Source: Xestospongia muta (Eukaryota > Porifera > Demospongiae > Haplosclerida > Petrosiidae). Taken from it: DNA of 64,000 nt. Where the stretch lies: positions 13,390,263-13,454,262 of the forward strand of contig OY848918.1 of assembly GCA_963693285.1 (NCBI GenBank). Reading direction: 5' to 3'. The notes below the pieces were generated by a model that made no database searches, was not told where the DNA came from, and saw only the letters and a program-made list of their open reading frames with translations. Positions 53,101-64,000 of this stretch are shown one piece after another (positions within the stretch are counted from its first letter, which is position 1; each line of letters opens with the position of its first letter). Position numbers and translations under genes: made by a program.

Positions 53101-56100
53101 ATTGAAAACTTTCGTACAGAATTCTGGCTACATTTTCTTGATAGTTCATCAGGAGAGAACCAGATTTGCTTTTTGAGGGCTACAGAAATATGAATACAAT
53201 TGTTTATTACACAAAATTATAAAATAACCTACCTTCATCACAGCTTCAAGAGTAGTAAAAAAGTCTAAATACTCTTTAGTCTCAATTGAAGTACCTGTAC
53301 AAGCCAGTATATATAGCTGTCTAATATCTCCTTCAGAAAAGTTACGACACAATTCAACATTGTCTGTAATAATCTGTAACAAGAAATAATTATAAAATTA
53401 TCCCAATATAATTCCATTGGTACTGTTGCTATTTGTTTGTAAGGAACTGGATTATTGTTAACTTTGAAGACTAGGAAAATAGCACAAGCTATGAAAATAG
53501 TTAAAGACATTTTCTCAATCATAAGCTTAAATCAATTATACCCAACCCAAAGTATTATGGTAAAAGTAATGATATTTATTGGTTGCTACACATGACAGCA
53601 GTTACTGTATATGAGTTAATTTCATTTGTCATCCTTTTTTGAAAATCACAAACAACAATACAATAAACAATGAAAACAAAACATATCTGTGTATGTGACA
53701 CATGATTCAAAACAATTTTAGACTACCTGGCATGCTGTATATGCCAGATGAAAAAAAGAACAATGAAGCTAATACTGACTAACTTGTGAATCAAACACTT
53801 ACTTCTGTCAACAGATAGGCAACTGAAGATACAGCAATTTTGACTTTATAAAAGTCAGTAAAGTATAGAAACATTTTTTGTTGTACCTTGTATGTGAAAT
53901 AAATAGCTTTACAGTAATACAACTATTGTATTAATTCCTACCAATTTATTTCCTCTGCAAATTTTTTGAAGAACATCAAAAACATCGACTAATACTTTCT
54001 TGATTTTATCTTTTTCAGATTGATATTTGTAGTCTTTTGAAAAATGCTTGAACACAAAAATCAGAAGAGCTGAATAAACACCTTCCGGAAAAAGTAAGGA
54101 GTGATAACAATTAAGAAATATAATATTTGTGGAGAGACTAGAGACAATATCTACAATGATTAACTTCATGTAAAGTTATATTTACCAGCAGTATAAACAA
54201 TATTTTGATGTCTTGGTCTTGGACAGACTTCATTTTTAACAAAAAGATTTTTTTTCAGAATCTCTATATACTCTATATACTCTGGCAAATCTATATTTAA
54301 GAAAAAAAGAATTAATCAACTCTATTTATAATCTACATAATAATTTTTTTCCACGTTATAATTCAAATTGTACTAATATACTGGTATATACTTAATGTTC
54401 ATTAAACAGAATGGTCGTAAAACATTACCAGTAGGATAGGTGGCATCTACTAGTTTTTTCAACTCTGATTTCTTTGTTAGAGCACCTTCCTTCAATGACC
54501 AGTTGTATATGCTATGGTATTCAGTTGGATTATTTTGATCAATATCAGGAGCATGAATAAAAGAGCATATTGCATCTTTAAATAGTTGATGTTCTTTCTA
54601 CAATTGAAGAAATTACATCAATATGGTTGTTACACATATAAACGATAATAACCTGTAACATTACCTTATAAATGGCATATAACAAACTAGCACTGCATAT
54701 TCTCAGTTCATCATCTTCATAGCTCATCAAATCTTGTAATATAACAACAAGACCTCCAGGATCATCAACATTAAAGCATTTGTAATCATCTCTTGTTTTA
54801 ACAAATCTTGCCAACATTTGACAATGTCTATGAAGGACCCTAAATGTATTAAGGAAACTAATTACATAAAATTAAAAATGTCGTGAACAATAGATTAAGA
54901 GAGTAGTGCCTACTTAGAAGACAGGAATTGACTAGCAACAAGCATACCTCAGACAGTGAACTTACAGTGCAGTATAACAATAGCCATAACAATGCAAGAA
55001 TATGAAATTTTTATTACATAAGAACAGCATGAAGTTATTACTAGAATATTGTTCTTACTCAGGATCAAGATTTCTAACATTAAATGACATATTCAATAAA
55101 GGATTAAGTCCAGGACGGGTTCCGTCTACACAGTGTCTGAATTCAACCATTAGTTTCTATATTAATATTTTAAAATGTAGACAATGAATTTAAACTGTCA
55201 TAATTATTAGAAAATTATACTTACTGCACAAGCCATGTACAAAAATTGTTTCAAGAAGCCATGTAGCAATTTTACAGCTCTACAAAACAAGACAAGGAGA
55301 TTAGGACATACATGTTGCTACAGTATGTATTGGACATTATTATACTAGAATAAGAGTAAGCAAATGTGTAATAATGTTTGCCTTACATTATTTTGACTTT
55401 AAAAATATGTTCATTGTTTTCCTTTTTATATCTCAGATTATCTACAGTGGGAGAAATTAATAGATATTTTCAAGTGTTACACATTAAGTAGGAGTTTAAA
55501 ATTGAGACTATACAGCATAATAGTGAGTTTTAATACGTTTAGTTCAACAGATAAGCCTCTACTGAAAAATAATTCCAACTATAGTAACAAACAATTTGTG
55601 CATGATAATATAATAATAAAGGCTAAAAAGGTCAGTGACAAACCATTAAGTAAACAACACAGTATAAGTTATTGTTAAAACTGAGTTTAGAGCTGCCCGA
55701 TTTGAAAAACAAAACTTTCAACAAATCATGTATATCCATACATGCATACATAGAGGTTGGCAACTATTGGACTGTCTTGAGTCACAACACACTATTGACC
55801 TTTGATGTGTACTAGTGGGTGTGGCAGATGCATACTATTATATTATATATTCTATAAGATCTTTGAAAGAGAAGCTATCAAACATGGATATTATAGCTCA
55901 AACTTAGCAACATTAAGTTTTCAAATTGCCATACAATGATGTGCTATATGTATATAACTCACTGTTAACACAACGATCTGTCCTTCCATCTAATATCCCA
56001 ACAAGACTATCAAGATCAAATCCAATATCTATACTGACATTCCAACAATAGGCATAAGCAGTAAGACGTTCCATAACTTCTAACATTTGAGCTAGCAGTT

Positions 56101-59100
56101 CATTATCATTGTTTTCAGGGTCCAGCACCTTAGATCAAACAAAGCAGCATATTAATCATATATTATGTACATGTCTAGCTACTCTTTTATATATAGTTTG
56201 CATTTGCAATACTATCATTGCTAGTTTCTATTTAATAAGAATGTTTTAGTTAATTTAATAACTGTTGATTTATTTACTGAGTATGGCTTATTATTGGATA
56301 TCAATACATGTACTTCCATTAATCCATAAACTGAAATTGAATATTGCTACAATGGCACTTATAATGTGCATAATATAAAGATGGACAGCTATTTTAAATA
56401 TATATCAGGCAATATCATTGAATTAAGTAACTCCATAACAACAGAAATTGATTTAGTTAAGTTGAATGCTAATAAACATCAATTGTGTTCTACACATATA
56501 CTTTACTACTGTGGTTATTAAAACAGTCAAACAAAGTCATACATTTGTACATATAAAACTCAAACAAAATCATAACTTTCAATATAAAATAGAATTAACA
56601 TGAAGTTTGAATTATAGTGGGGTGAAAAATTTCAGAACACAGTGATATTTCTAAATAGATATAGTGTATAACTAATAGCCTGATACATTTTCAAAATACA
56701 CAAGTCCTTAATTATAGTACTGTTGTTACCTGTGTGCTCTTAACTTTGTTGCCAATAATAGCTATCAGCTCATGAATGTTAGCGGCATCTTCCAAACTAT
56801 CTACACTACATCTACTGACATTGCTGGCTTTTAATGGATCAGTGTTGGTCAGTTTATCCCATAACTAAAATAAGAATGAAAAGGATTATTAATATAAAGT
56901 CCATGAGTCATTAAACATGTTAATTTTAGCTTTTTACCAATTTGCTTTCAGTCTACTTAAATGCCATAAATATTTGACACGAATTACATTATATTTAACA
57001 TTGTACTGAATGAGTACAATAGATGAACAAACAATTTCTAGATAATGTAAATAGAGCAATCTGATTGCTCATCTTAAACGAGCATGCGCAGTATAAAAGG
57101 TGGCTGGGTTGCCCACAAAATGGCACACACAAAACTTTTCAATGTCAAAAATGGAAACTGTGTTTCTTTTCCTGTTAACATCATAATATGCACTTCCTGT
57201 AGCTGTTGCAACAGCTGCTTAATTAATATTATGCGTATGTTCAGTGTAGATATTCCCGTTTTTTTGGATACGTGTAAGTTTCTGTAGTGAATGGCGAACA
57301 GTAGAAAATGAGTAAGACTTTCTCTTGTGATCGACTTTGACAGTCTATAGGGGAAGAATGTGTTCAAGAGAAGGTTGGACCATGTTAGAAAAGTTCTAAC
57401 TCCTGCTGGGCAATCTGATTTAGACAACTATGGTCTTGTGTCAGCCATCTTTGATTCTTCCATGTGTAATGCAGTACAGCAATAAAAGTTGTTATCTATT
57501 ATTATCAACCGTGTAATTGAGATAACACGTGTTTGTACCGAGAGCTAACTATTATAGATGTTTTACGAGGGTTGTTCAGATTGGTATGACTACTATCTAA
57601 AACGATATCTAGGTTTGAATATTGCCGCCATCTCACTCTTTGGTAGGCATCACATTCTTCTGGGCAGCCCAACCCCCTTTTATAGCGAGCAGGAATGCGC
57701 GGAGAGTGCATTATAAACGACACATGCTCGTTTAAATAAGTATTAAAGTGTCTATACTTCCCAGACTCACTTATGACCAATCCTGCATTTGTGAACTTGG
57801 CTAGGACTGAATTAATAACTAATTTGGCATGAGTTTAATTCAAATTTGTACAATGGCTTTTTAATCACTAAATAACAATTATTGCAGACAAAAAAAGTTT
57901 GCCAAAGTTAGCATTTTAGCTTCTATCTACCTGACATGCAAAGTCAACTAGGCATAAAAACCAATAAGACATTATAATTACATAAGATGTAAAACATTTA
58001 AACATGTCTAACTCAAATGTTATTAAGGAACTTACATAGCAGTGCCATAAGTCATCAATACATCTTCCATTTATGTCTATACTGGGCTCAATATAAACTG
58101 ATTCCACAAGATCTAAATAAGCTGATTTTACATCTGATGGGATTTCAGTGTCTTTGAGAACAATTAATGCTTCATTAAAAATAAGCCAATCATTTCCTCT
58201 GTATTTCTTGATTTTGTTAATTGAAGTCATATTTAGACCCTAAACAAGAAGCAAATATAAATATAGTAAGTCTAGTTAATAAAATACTTGGAATTTCAGT
58301 AGCCTAAAGCCTCATAATAAAGGAGAAAGGAAGTCATGTATTACACAAACTACAGTAGTTAGCTTGTGACCATATCAGGAAGTTTTCAGTATTTGACAAT
58401 TAATTAATTAACCATACTATGAATATGATTTAATGGTTATTTCTATTTTCATGATGCTGTACAATGTAGCTACAAAATTCCTTTATTGGATGCAAGATTA
58501 TGGGCTTCTGCTAGTAATTGATATAAAGACATGTTATTGGTCTGTTTCTTTCAAATATTAAGTTCATATTGTTAATATCAAGTTATTACAGCAATTCATT
58601 GTATACCTTACAAACTCTGCTAAATAATTTTAGTTGAGCAATAAAGAATGACCGTTTGGCATCATCCTGTTGTAGGAAAACAGGCAGTCAGTTAGCTACG
58701 TGTATGAAAAACCCACACTTACAGAGTTACAAATCTCTGATAATTGTCCTTGAACTACTCCTTGTGAAGGTCCTTCAAGTCCTTGGTCTTCTTGTGTAAC
58801 AAAACAAACCTTGTCACCTTTAACTTCAGTTGCATAAAATGACTTCTGTGAATCCAAGAAATGATTGCTTACTTCAACATACTCATAATTATGCAGTTAA
58901 AACAAACCTGTCTTCCTTCAATGATAGTTTTAAAAACTTGATCTGAAAAAAGAATTTAAAGAAAATCAGTGCTAAAATTATTTATATATTATTGCAGTAC
59001 TAAGAAGGTAAATACTACTGTACCTTGTTGTTCTCTATTAGGTAAATCTGCTGTAAAACAGAGGGCACCATTTAATTCAAGAACAGCTGGAGTCTATATA

Positions 59101-62100
59101 GTAACAATAATGTAATTAATACTTTTCATGTATAGATGATTTACAAGTTCTTTGTCAAAATCAGGAGTTTTACTTTTAATCTCCAACACAGAATTAGCAA
59201 TTTCACTAGCAAAAGTCACAAGACAAAATGAAAATTAAGATTCAAGTATGAACATAACTAAGTAAAAATTATTACAAAACAGTCACTTTTACAATGCTTC
59301 AATTATTGTAACCAAAGCCAAATTATTAATGGTCTTACCTGTCATGACGAATCAATGTGCACAGCACATTCTTAACATGAATATCATCACCTTCATGTAG
59401 CTATTATATAGTATAATTGAGCACATAATATACATGTACATATATTATATATCCTAACTTACCCTTCTAAGAAACAACTTCAAAAATTTTTCTTGTGACA
59501 AGTACCTTCTTGATTTATCATTTGGCGTTCTAGCATAGTGTTCGAGAACTGTACAGACCTTTTCTCGTAACTCTGGAAATCTATGTATATGTATAATTAC
59601 ATGATAAATAGATTACTTTTAGATCTAAGACTAAAACATCAACTAACACATGAACACACATTGACTTTATTAGATAATGGTGTGCTATAATACTTAAATT
59701 ACTGTAACTTTAAGTTCTAGTTCATAAATGTGCTTAAGTCAACTATGTTATGTTATTCTATATTTATTATATACTTAGACACAAACTCTATCTAAGTTAT
59801 TTACTTACATGTTGAATAAGAAATATATAATATATATTATAGCAATTGTGTTGGGCAATACTTAATTAAATAATAGTAACAACACATATATACTATACTA
59901 TACTATACTATGACCCAGACTCTGTCTAGATAGAGTTAATTACATTACTGTTATGTACGTTATTACAAAATTTAAAATTATTATATAGGTTTACATATGA
60001 GTATGACACTCATTAGTTTCTATATGTGATGATGTAAAAGTTAAAGGACTAGTAAACAGATACAATATATGTACAGGTATTGTTCATTGAATGAAGTTTA
60101 AGTATGGCTTATCACATGCTAATACTAGTCGTATGCAAGTAGTTACAAGATAATAAATACCATCAAATGTACTACTTATTACTAGTGACTGTTATAACAC
60201 TTGTCAAAGCCATACACAAAATCAAGTTAATAATCCATCCATATAATGATTGCTAGTAGTTAGTGTCATTAGTCTAGACACCAAAAGAAAGTAATTAATT
60301 ACAAGTATGAGGAAATGATAATTCTGCACATTGTATGATGTCTGATTAACAATCCTAACCATCATCACATAGAAAAGGAAAACTAATGGATGACAAGAAA
60401 CTCAAGTAATAACTTATTGTGTTAAAATGATCCATCATTATTATCAATGTATGGAATATCAATTATGCAATAATCTAACAATAGTAGTGATAGGGTTCAG
60501 TAACAAAATCTTGTCATAGGACTTACTGAGATTTTTGGAAAATTTCAATCAGTATATCTACAACCTAAACAAAAGACATCAATATTAATATACAGTATAA
60601 TTAACAACATCAACATTATTGAATTGTGTAACAGTAACAACTTACACGATATATTCTTAACATTTTTGAACCAATTGTGATGTCCTTGTCAATCCATTTA
60701 ACTAATTCATCTAAGATTGTATTGAGCTCATCAGATTTGTATAATGGGTCTCTCTCTATAGACTACAGTTGTCATAATAATAATCATTTAACATTAATAT
60801 AATATGTATACTCACATTTTTATAATCTTGCAGCACATTAGATATACCAGCCACAAAGTACAGGTTATGGACATCATTTGGAGTTACCTACAAAATTGCA
60901 TTGACAAACGATATTAAACTAAAAGCACATTTCAATATATAATTGTGTATATAAAGGGTTAATATATTATTATAATTTACTTCTTCAATTCGGAAATCGT
61001 CAGCTACCTCTTTTCTTTGTAGAGAAAGCTATAGAAAAGTATTTGCACTAATACAACAAACATACATACATGTAATTGTAACCATTATGAGTTTTAACAT
61101 CGGCCTGTCTATCTATTTGTCTGATCCCTCTATCTCTCCAATTACATGTACCTCAAAACCCATCCATCTATTCATCCATTCACACATCCAACTATGTATC
61201 TGTCCATAGCATAAAATATATATATATATATATATTTGTAATATGTCCTCACATTAAATAACTTTTGACCAATTTGACGTTTCTTGCCAACTACATTTGG
61301 TAATATGTGATCACCTAAACCAGTATAAAATAAAATTTCAATGCAACCAATGCTATTGTTAATATAACAAGTGATACATGTAATGTTACCTTGAATTGAC
61401 AAGAACATATCATGCACATTGCTATCATCAAGTCATTGTAAATTCTCAAGACCTCAGAATCACTTAGGCTAATATATTTTACATGTAATTTAACCTACAA
61501 TACATGTACTAATTGTTTTTATCATTATAAACAAAGTCTTTTTAAAGGTAATTCACATAAATAGTGGTACAAATTTTGAAACAACATGACCTATAGTAGA
61601 AATGGCAATATAAAATTCCTACATACTAGACAGTATGTAAGTACCTATACATGTTCAATGAGACTGTTAATCATGTAGGAGTAATTATGTTGTTGTTCCT
61701 ATTTTGTATTTGCTTCAGGTTTGTACCATCACCCATATCTTTTGAAATTTAATGTACTTGCAGATGTAATTTTACCTTGGATTGACAAGAACAGCTCAGT
61801 CTCACTGTCACCATTGTCAGGCTCACTGTCATCATTAAACCATTGTAATTTCATTAGACTCCCCCTCAAAACATCAGATTCACTACCCTAGAATTAATAA
61901 ATATAATTAAATTCACAATATATGTACTAATTTTAAATATACCTCATCTCTTGATATCATGACAAATGTAGAGCCACAAGACTTCTCTAAAATTAGCTAT
62001 ATATGTTGTATAATGAAGTCCATTTGTCAAAATAATTTACTTCATATTTTCTTTCCATCATTGACTGTTCTTCTAGTGGTCTAGATTGTTCTGGTATCTG

Positions 62101-64000
62101 CACTATCAAGTACTTTTGTGTAGGTACATGTTTTATATAATACTTCTCTTTAAAGTGAATTGGACCACCTACACATTAAGTATAATTATCATTAAATTTC
62201 TAATTTCAAGTTAACCATCAAAATGATCTGAGTCAACTTTCTCTAGTTGCCACCAACAGTCTCCAGAAACAGGTGGAAGTCTCTTCATACCATGAAGACT
62301 CCATTTTTTTCTCACAGTAACTATTAATAAAATAAAATGATACAGTAATGACATAAAGAAATACATTTACCAGTATCAGTTGCCTTTCCAGCTAAAAATC
62401 CATCCACTTTAATATTTCGAAAGCGAATCACACTTCCTCCCTATAAAGAATTATTACTACATGTTAATACACTAGTCATATGTATTAACTTACTCTAATT
62501 GCTTCATTGGATTTGAATGAACTTGTATTAGTGTATACTTTAATGACAAAAGAGGAATTGGCAACTGCAATTTTCAAGTCATTTCTATTAAATAATAAAA
62601 TATAGCATTTACATGTTAGGACAGATTGATAAACTGTTATGTCTATACTCAGAAGGCTCAAATTTAATGGCAACATTAAGCTGAACTTTAAACTACAACA
62701 ACTCACTTTTGAGGGTCGTTACTTTTACAAGTAAGGATATGATAGCCTTTCCTTGTCATTGATTCCAAAATAACTTCATCGCCAGGACATATCTAATAGT
62801 AAGTACATACATACATAAACGATGCATAAAAAACTGTTAGGTCTTTTATAAAAATCATCATAACATTGTTATGAAGGTATAAACATGTGTATTCAGTTAA
62901 TTATACCAATGCCTGTGTAGAAATGGACCAGTTTGTCTATATCTATAGAAATGCATTCATAGATTACAAAAAACACTTAATATATCATCAGAACTTTCAT
63001 TACTCTGTAGTATTTCTTTCTATAGCAATCATTGAGGCACAAGTTCAGAGATGGTTTGTAAGTATCCCATTAAAAAGTTAAATGCATTTTGGTTTGACTT
63101 GATTTTTAAACATAGCTTTTTTATAATACTGTTTGCTAACTATTTAATTTGATGCTACTCACATGTGGTTCTATAATAGTATTCATGAAGTGATTGGCAT
63201 TTTTAAAGCATCCTTTGATAACAATCCATATACAGTTATGTGTATAATTTTCTATAAGGAATCAATCTGTCTGCACTATCAATACAACACCTTACACATA
63301 ACTTTTTTAATAAAAACATCAAACTATACCAGTCAATAACATTTCAGGAGTGTCTACATTTGAGAAGGCACTTATATCAGAAATAATATAAACAAAACAC
63401 TATATTTGGTCCATAACAATCAACAAAATTGTATTAGATTCAGAAGCTGGTATATACATATTCATCAACCTTAATAACTGAGAGAGTTAACAGAGTATTA
63501 TTTGTTTATAAATCAGTGATCATAACTATCATTGTTAAGATAATAGAATATATATTTTTAAACAAATGAATATTCTAAAAGGCTTACAGTGTCTCCTCTC
63601 TTCTTTAGGATAAAAATGTCTCCTTTAGCTTGTCCAGTGTGAGCCGGCAAAATTTTAAAGTCACAGGGATCATTTTCCATTGTAATGTCTTCATTTTTAA
63701 CATCTCTCTTCCTAACTTCTTCTTTCTTAACAAGAATCTAAAGAGAACAAGATCAAATATTTAGTTTGTATGCAATATATATATATATATATATATAGAT
63801 AGATAGATAGATAGATAGATAGAGATATAGATATAGATTATATAAAATATAATTTATATAATTGACACAATATAGGTATATACTAGATTATCATTCTTGC
63901 TATCTACAGACAGAAACATGTTTGAAGCAACATGACGTAGCTAAAAAAATAAAAATGAAACTAATTATAACACCATGTTGATGTGTATACAGACCTTGAT
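44159..64000 (-). CDS. Inositol 1,4,5-trisphosphate receptor-like calcium channel (partial at the 5' end)
   Basis: Dozens of short minus-strand exons match the IP3R layout. The window starts inside the N-terminal beta-trefoil/MIR region (LRHVASNMFLSVDSKND near 63950-63900; exon 63588-63737; GGSVIRFRNIKVDGFLAGKA near 62441-62390; CWWQLEKVDSDHFD). A RIH-type solenoid follows (NLYFVAGISNVLQDYKN near 60880; LDELVKWIDKDITIGSKMLR near 60700; YLSQEKFLKLFLRR near 59490). Then come an RIH-associated-like part (58230-58030) and a long helical modulatory region. The channel includes a first TM near 46280-46200, an outer loop/TM block at 46090-45900, TM5 near 45440-45380, the pore helix CHTLFECYITVMREG near 45345-45300, and TM6 (LSFYVIVSVIGLGVISAIL) near 45150. 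The C-terminal motif CFVCGIESDRFERRG, then FEDHYRDDHNMYNYMYF, is strongly IP3R-like. The gene ends LEKV and TAA at 44159-44161. A cation channel of the endoplasmic reticulum is expected, but the pore filter is atypical. Confidence 0.85.
57074..57735. mobile_element. Intronic inverted-repeat element (TTAAACGAGCATG ends)
   Basis: A perfect 13-bp inverted repeat, TTAAACGAGCATG (57074-57086) and CATGCTCGTTTAA (57723-57735), bounds about 660 bp. This stretch is richer in GC and CpG than the surrounding intron of the IP3R-like gene. Inside each end, in mirrored orientation, lies TATAAAAGGnGGyTGGGyTGCCCA (about 57092 on plus; about 57683-57660 on minus), so the homology extends inward with a spacer only on the right. 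Frames inside (57074-57427 and 57505-57780 minus; 57084-57287 plus) match no known family. Confidence 0.65.
61216..61236. repeat. Short AT microsatellite
   Basis: A perfect AT run in an intron of the IP3R-like gene, followed directly by TTTGTAATATG. Confidence 0.85.
61388..61485 (-). pseudogene. Dead duplicate of an IP3R-like exon
   Basis: This segment resembles the functional exon at 61776-61887, which ends with FLSIQ at a GTAAAAT donor. Both end in TTCTTGTCAATYCAAGGTAA and share the adjacent ACAATG(G/A) and GATGA text. In the frame that gives FLSIQ here, the conserved Trp codon TGG is TGA and an internal block is missing. The copy would stop translation if included. It is probably skipped, or acts as a poison exon. 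Confidence 0.6.
63776..63840. repeat. AT then AGAT microsatellite
   Basis: A perfect AT run passes into about seven GATA/AGAT tetranucleotides, then imperfect AT. It is intronic in the IP3R-like gene. Confidence 0.9.

Noticed and set aside
57074..57780. Minus-strand frames of 117 and 91 codons as genes inside the IP3R-like intron
   Set aside because: They overlap the inverted-repeat element, lack conserved motifs and have no supporting splice structure.
1..64000. tRNA or rRNA genes
   Set aside because: No cloverleaf with recognisable A and B boxes and no rRNA-like conserved text was seen by eye. A covariance-model scan would be needed to be sure.

Overview
This window looks like nuclear DNA of an early-branching animal, most plausibly a demosponge. 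The DNA is very AT-rich. Coding sequence is cut into many short exons separated by GT-AG introns, often only 40-80 bp long. The recognisable genes (a ubiquitin E2 fusion, an IP3-receptor-like channel, a giant RNF213-like protein) are of eukaryotic or animal type. Nothing indicates bacterial DNA. The species assignment is inference; no marker gene settles it.

Layout. (1) 1-11 kb, minus strand: exons of a large helical protein, tentatively RNF213/mysterin-like, running off the left edge. It contains an apparently identical 2,344-bp direct duplication (2801-5144 and 5145-7488) that breaks an exon. (2) 11-22 kb: a graveyard of degenerate transposable elements, comprising a pogo/jerky-type DDE transposase with a C-terminal PHD-like finger, a Ty3/gypsy integrase scrap, a reverse transcriptase of a Cys-rich retroelement, a LINE remnant (PHD finger plus endonuclease) and nested inverted-repeat elements. 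(3) 21.93-22.14 kb: two in-phase first exons of a minus-strand gene, possibly the 5' end of the left-hand gene. (4) 22.49-29.28 kb, plus strand: a 24-exon gene whose splice phases can all be reconciled into a 1,041-residue protein with SAM-like, two ubiquitin-like, VWA and E2 (UBC) domains. Its ATG is 348 bp from the divergent minus-strand ATG. (5) 29.4-36.1 kb: three tandem copies of a ~2.1-2.3 kb non-coding unit. (6) 38.8-43.7 kb: a degenerate CACTA/EnSpm-like element with a minus-strand transposase and a divergent plus-strand companion ORF. (7) 44.16-64.0 kb, minus strand: an IP3-receptor-like calcium channel gene (MIR, RIH, RIH-associated region, channel, C-terminal Cys/His motif), truncated at the right edge. 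Its selectivity filter does not match the canonical one.

Most notable is the head-to-head arrangement of a ubiquitin-like/VWA/E2 fusion gene with a minus-strand gene that may be the RNF213-like E3 candidate. If the minus-strand exons do belong together, this would be a co-regulated E2-E3 pair. That linkage is a hypothesis. Exon borders given here were read by eye from GT/AG signals and reading-frame continuity.
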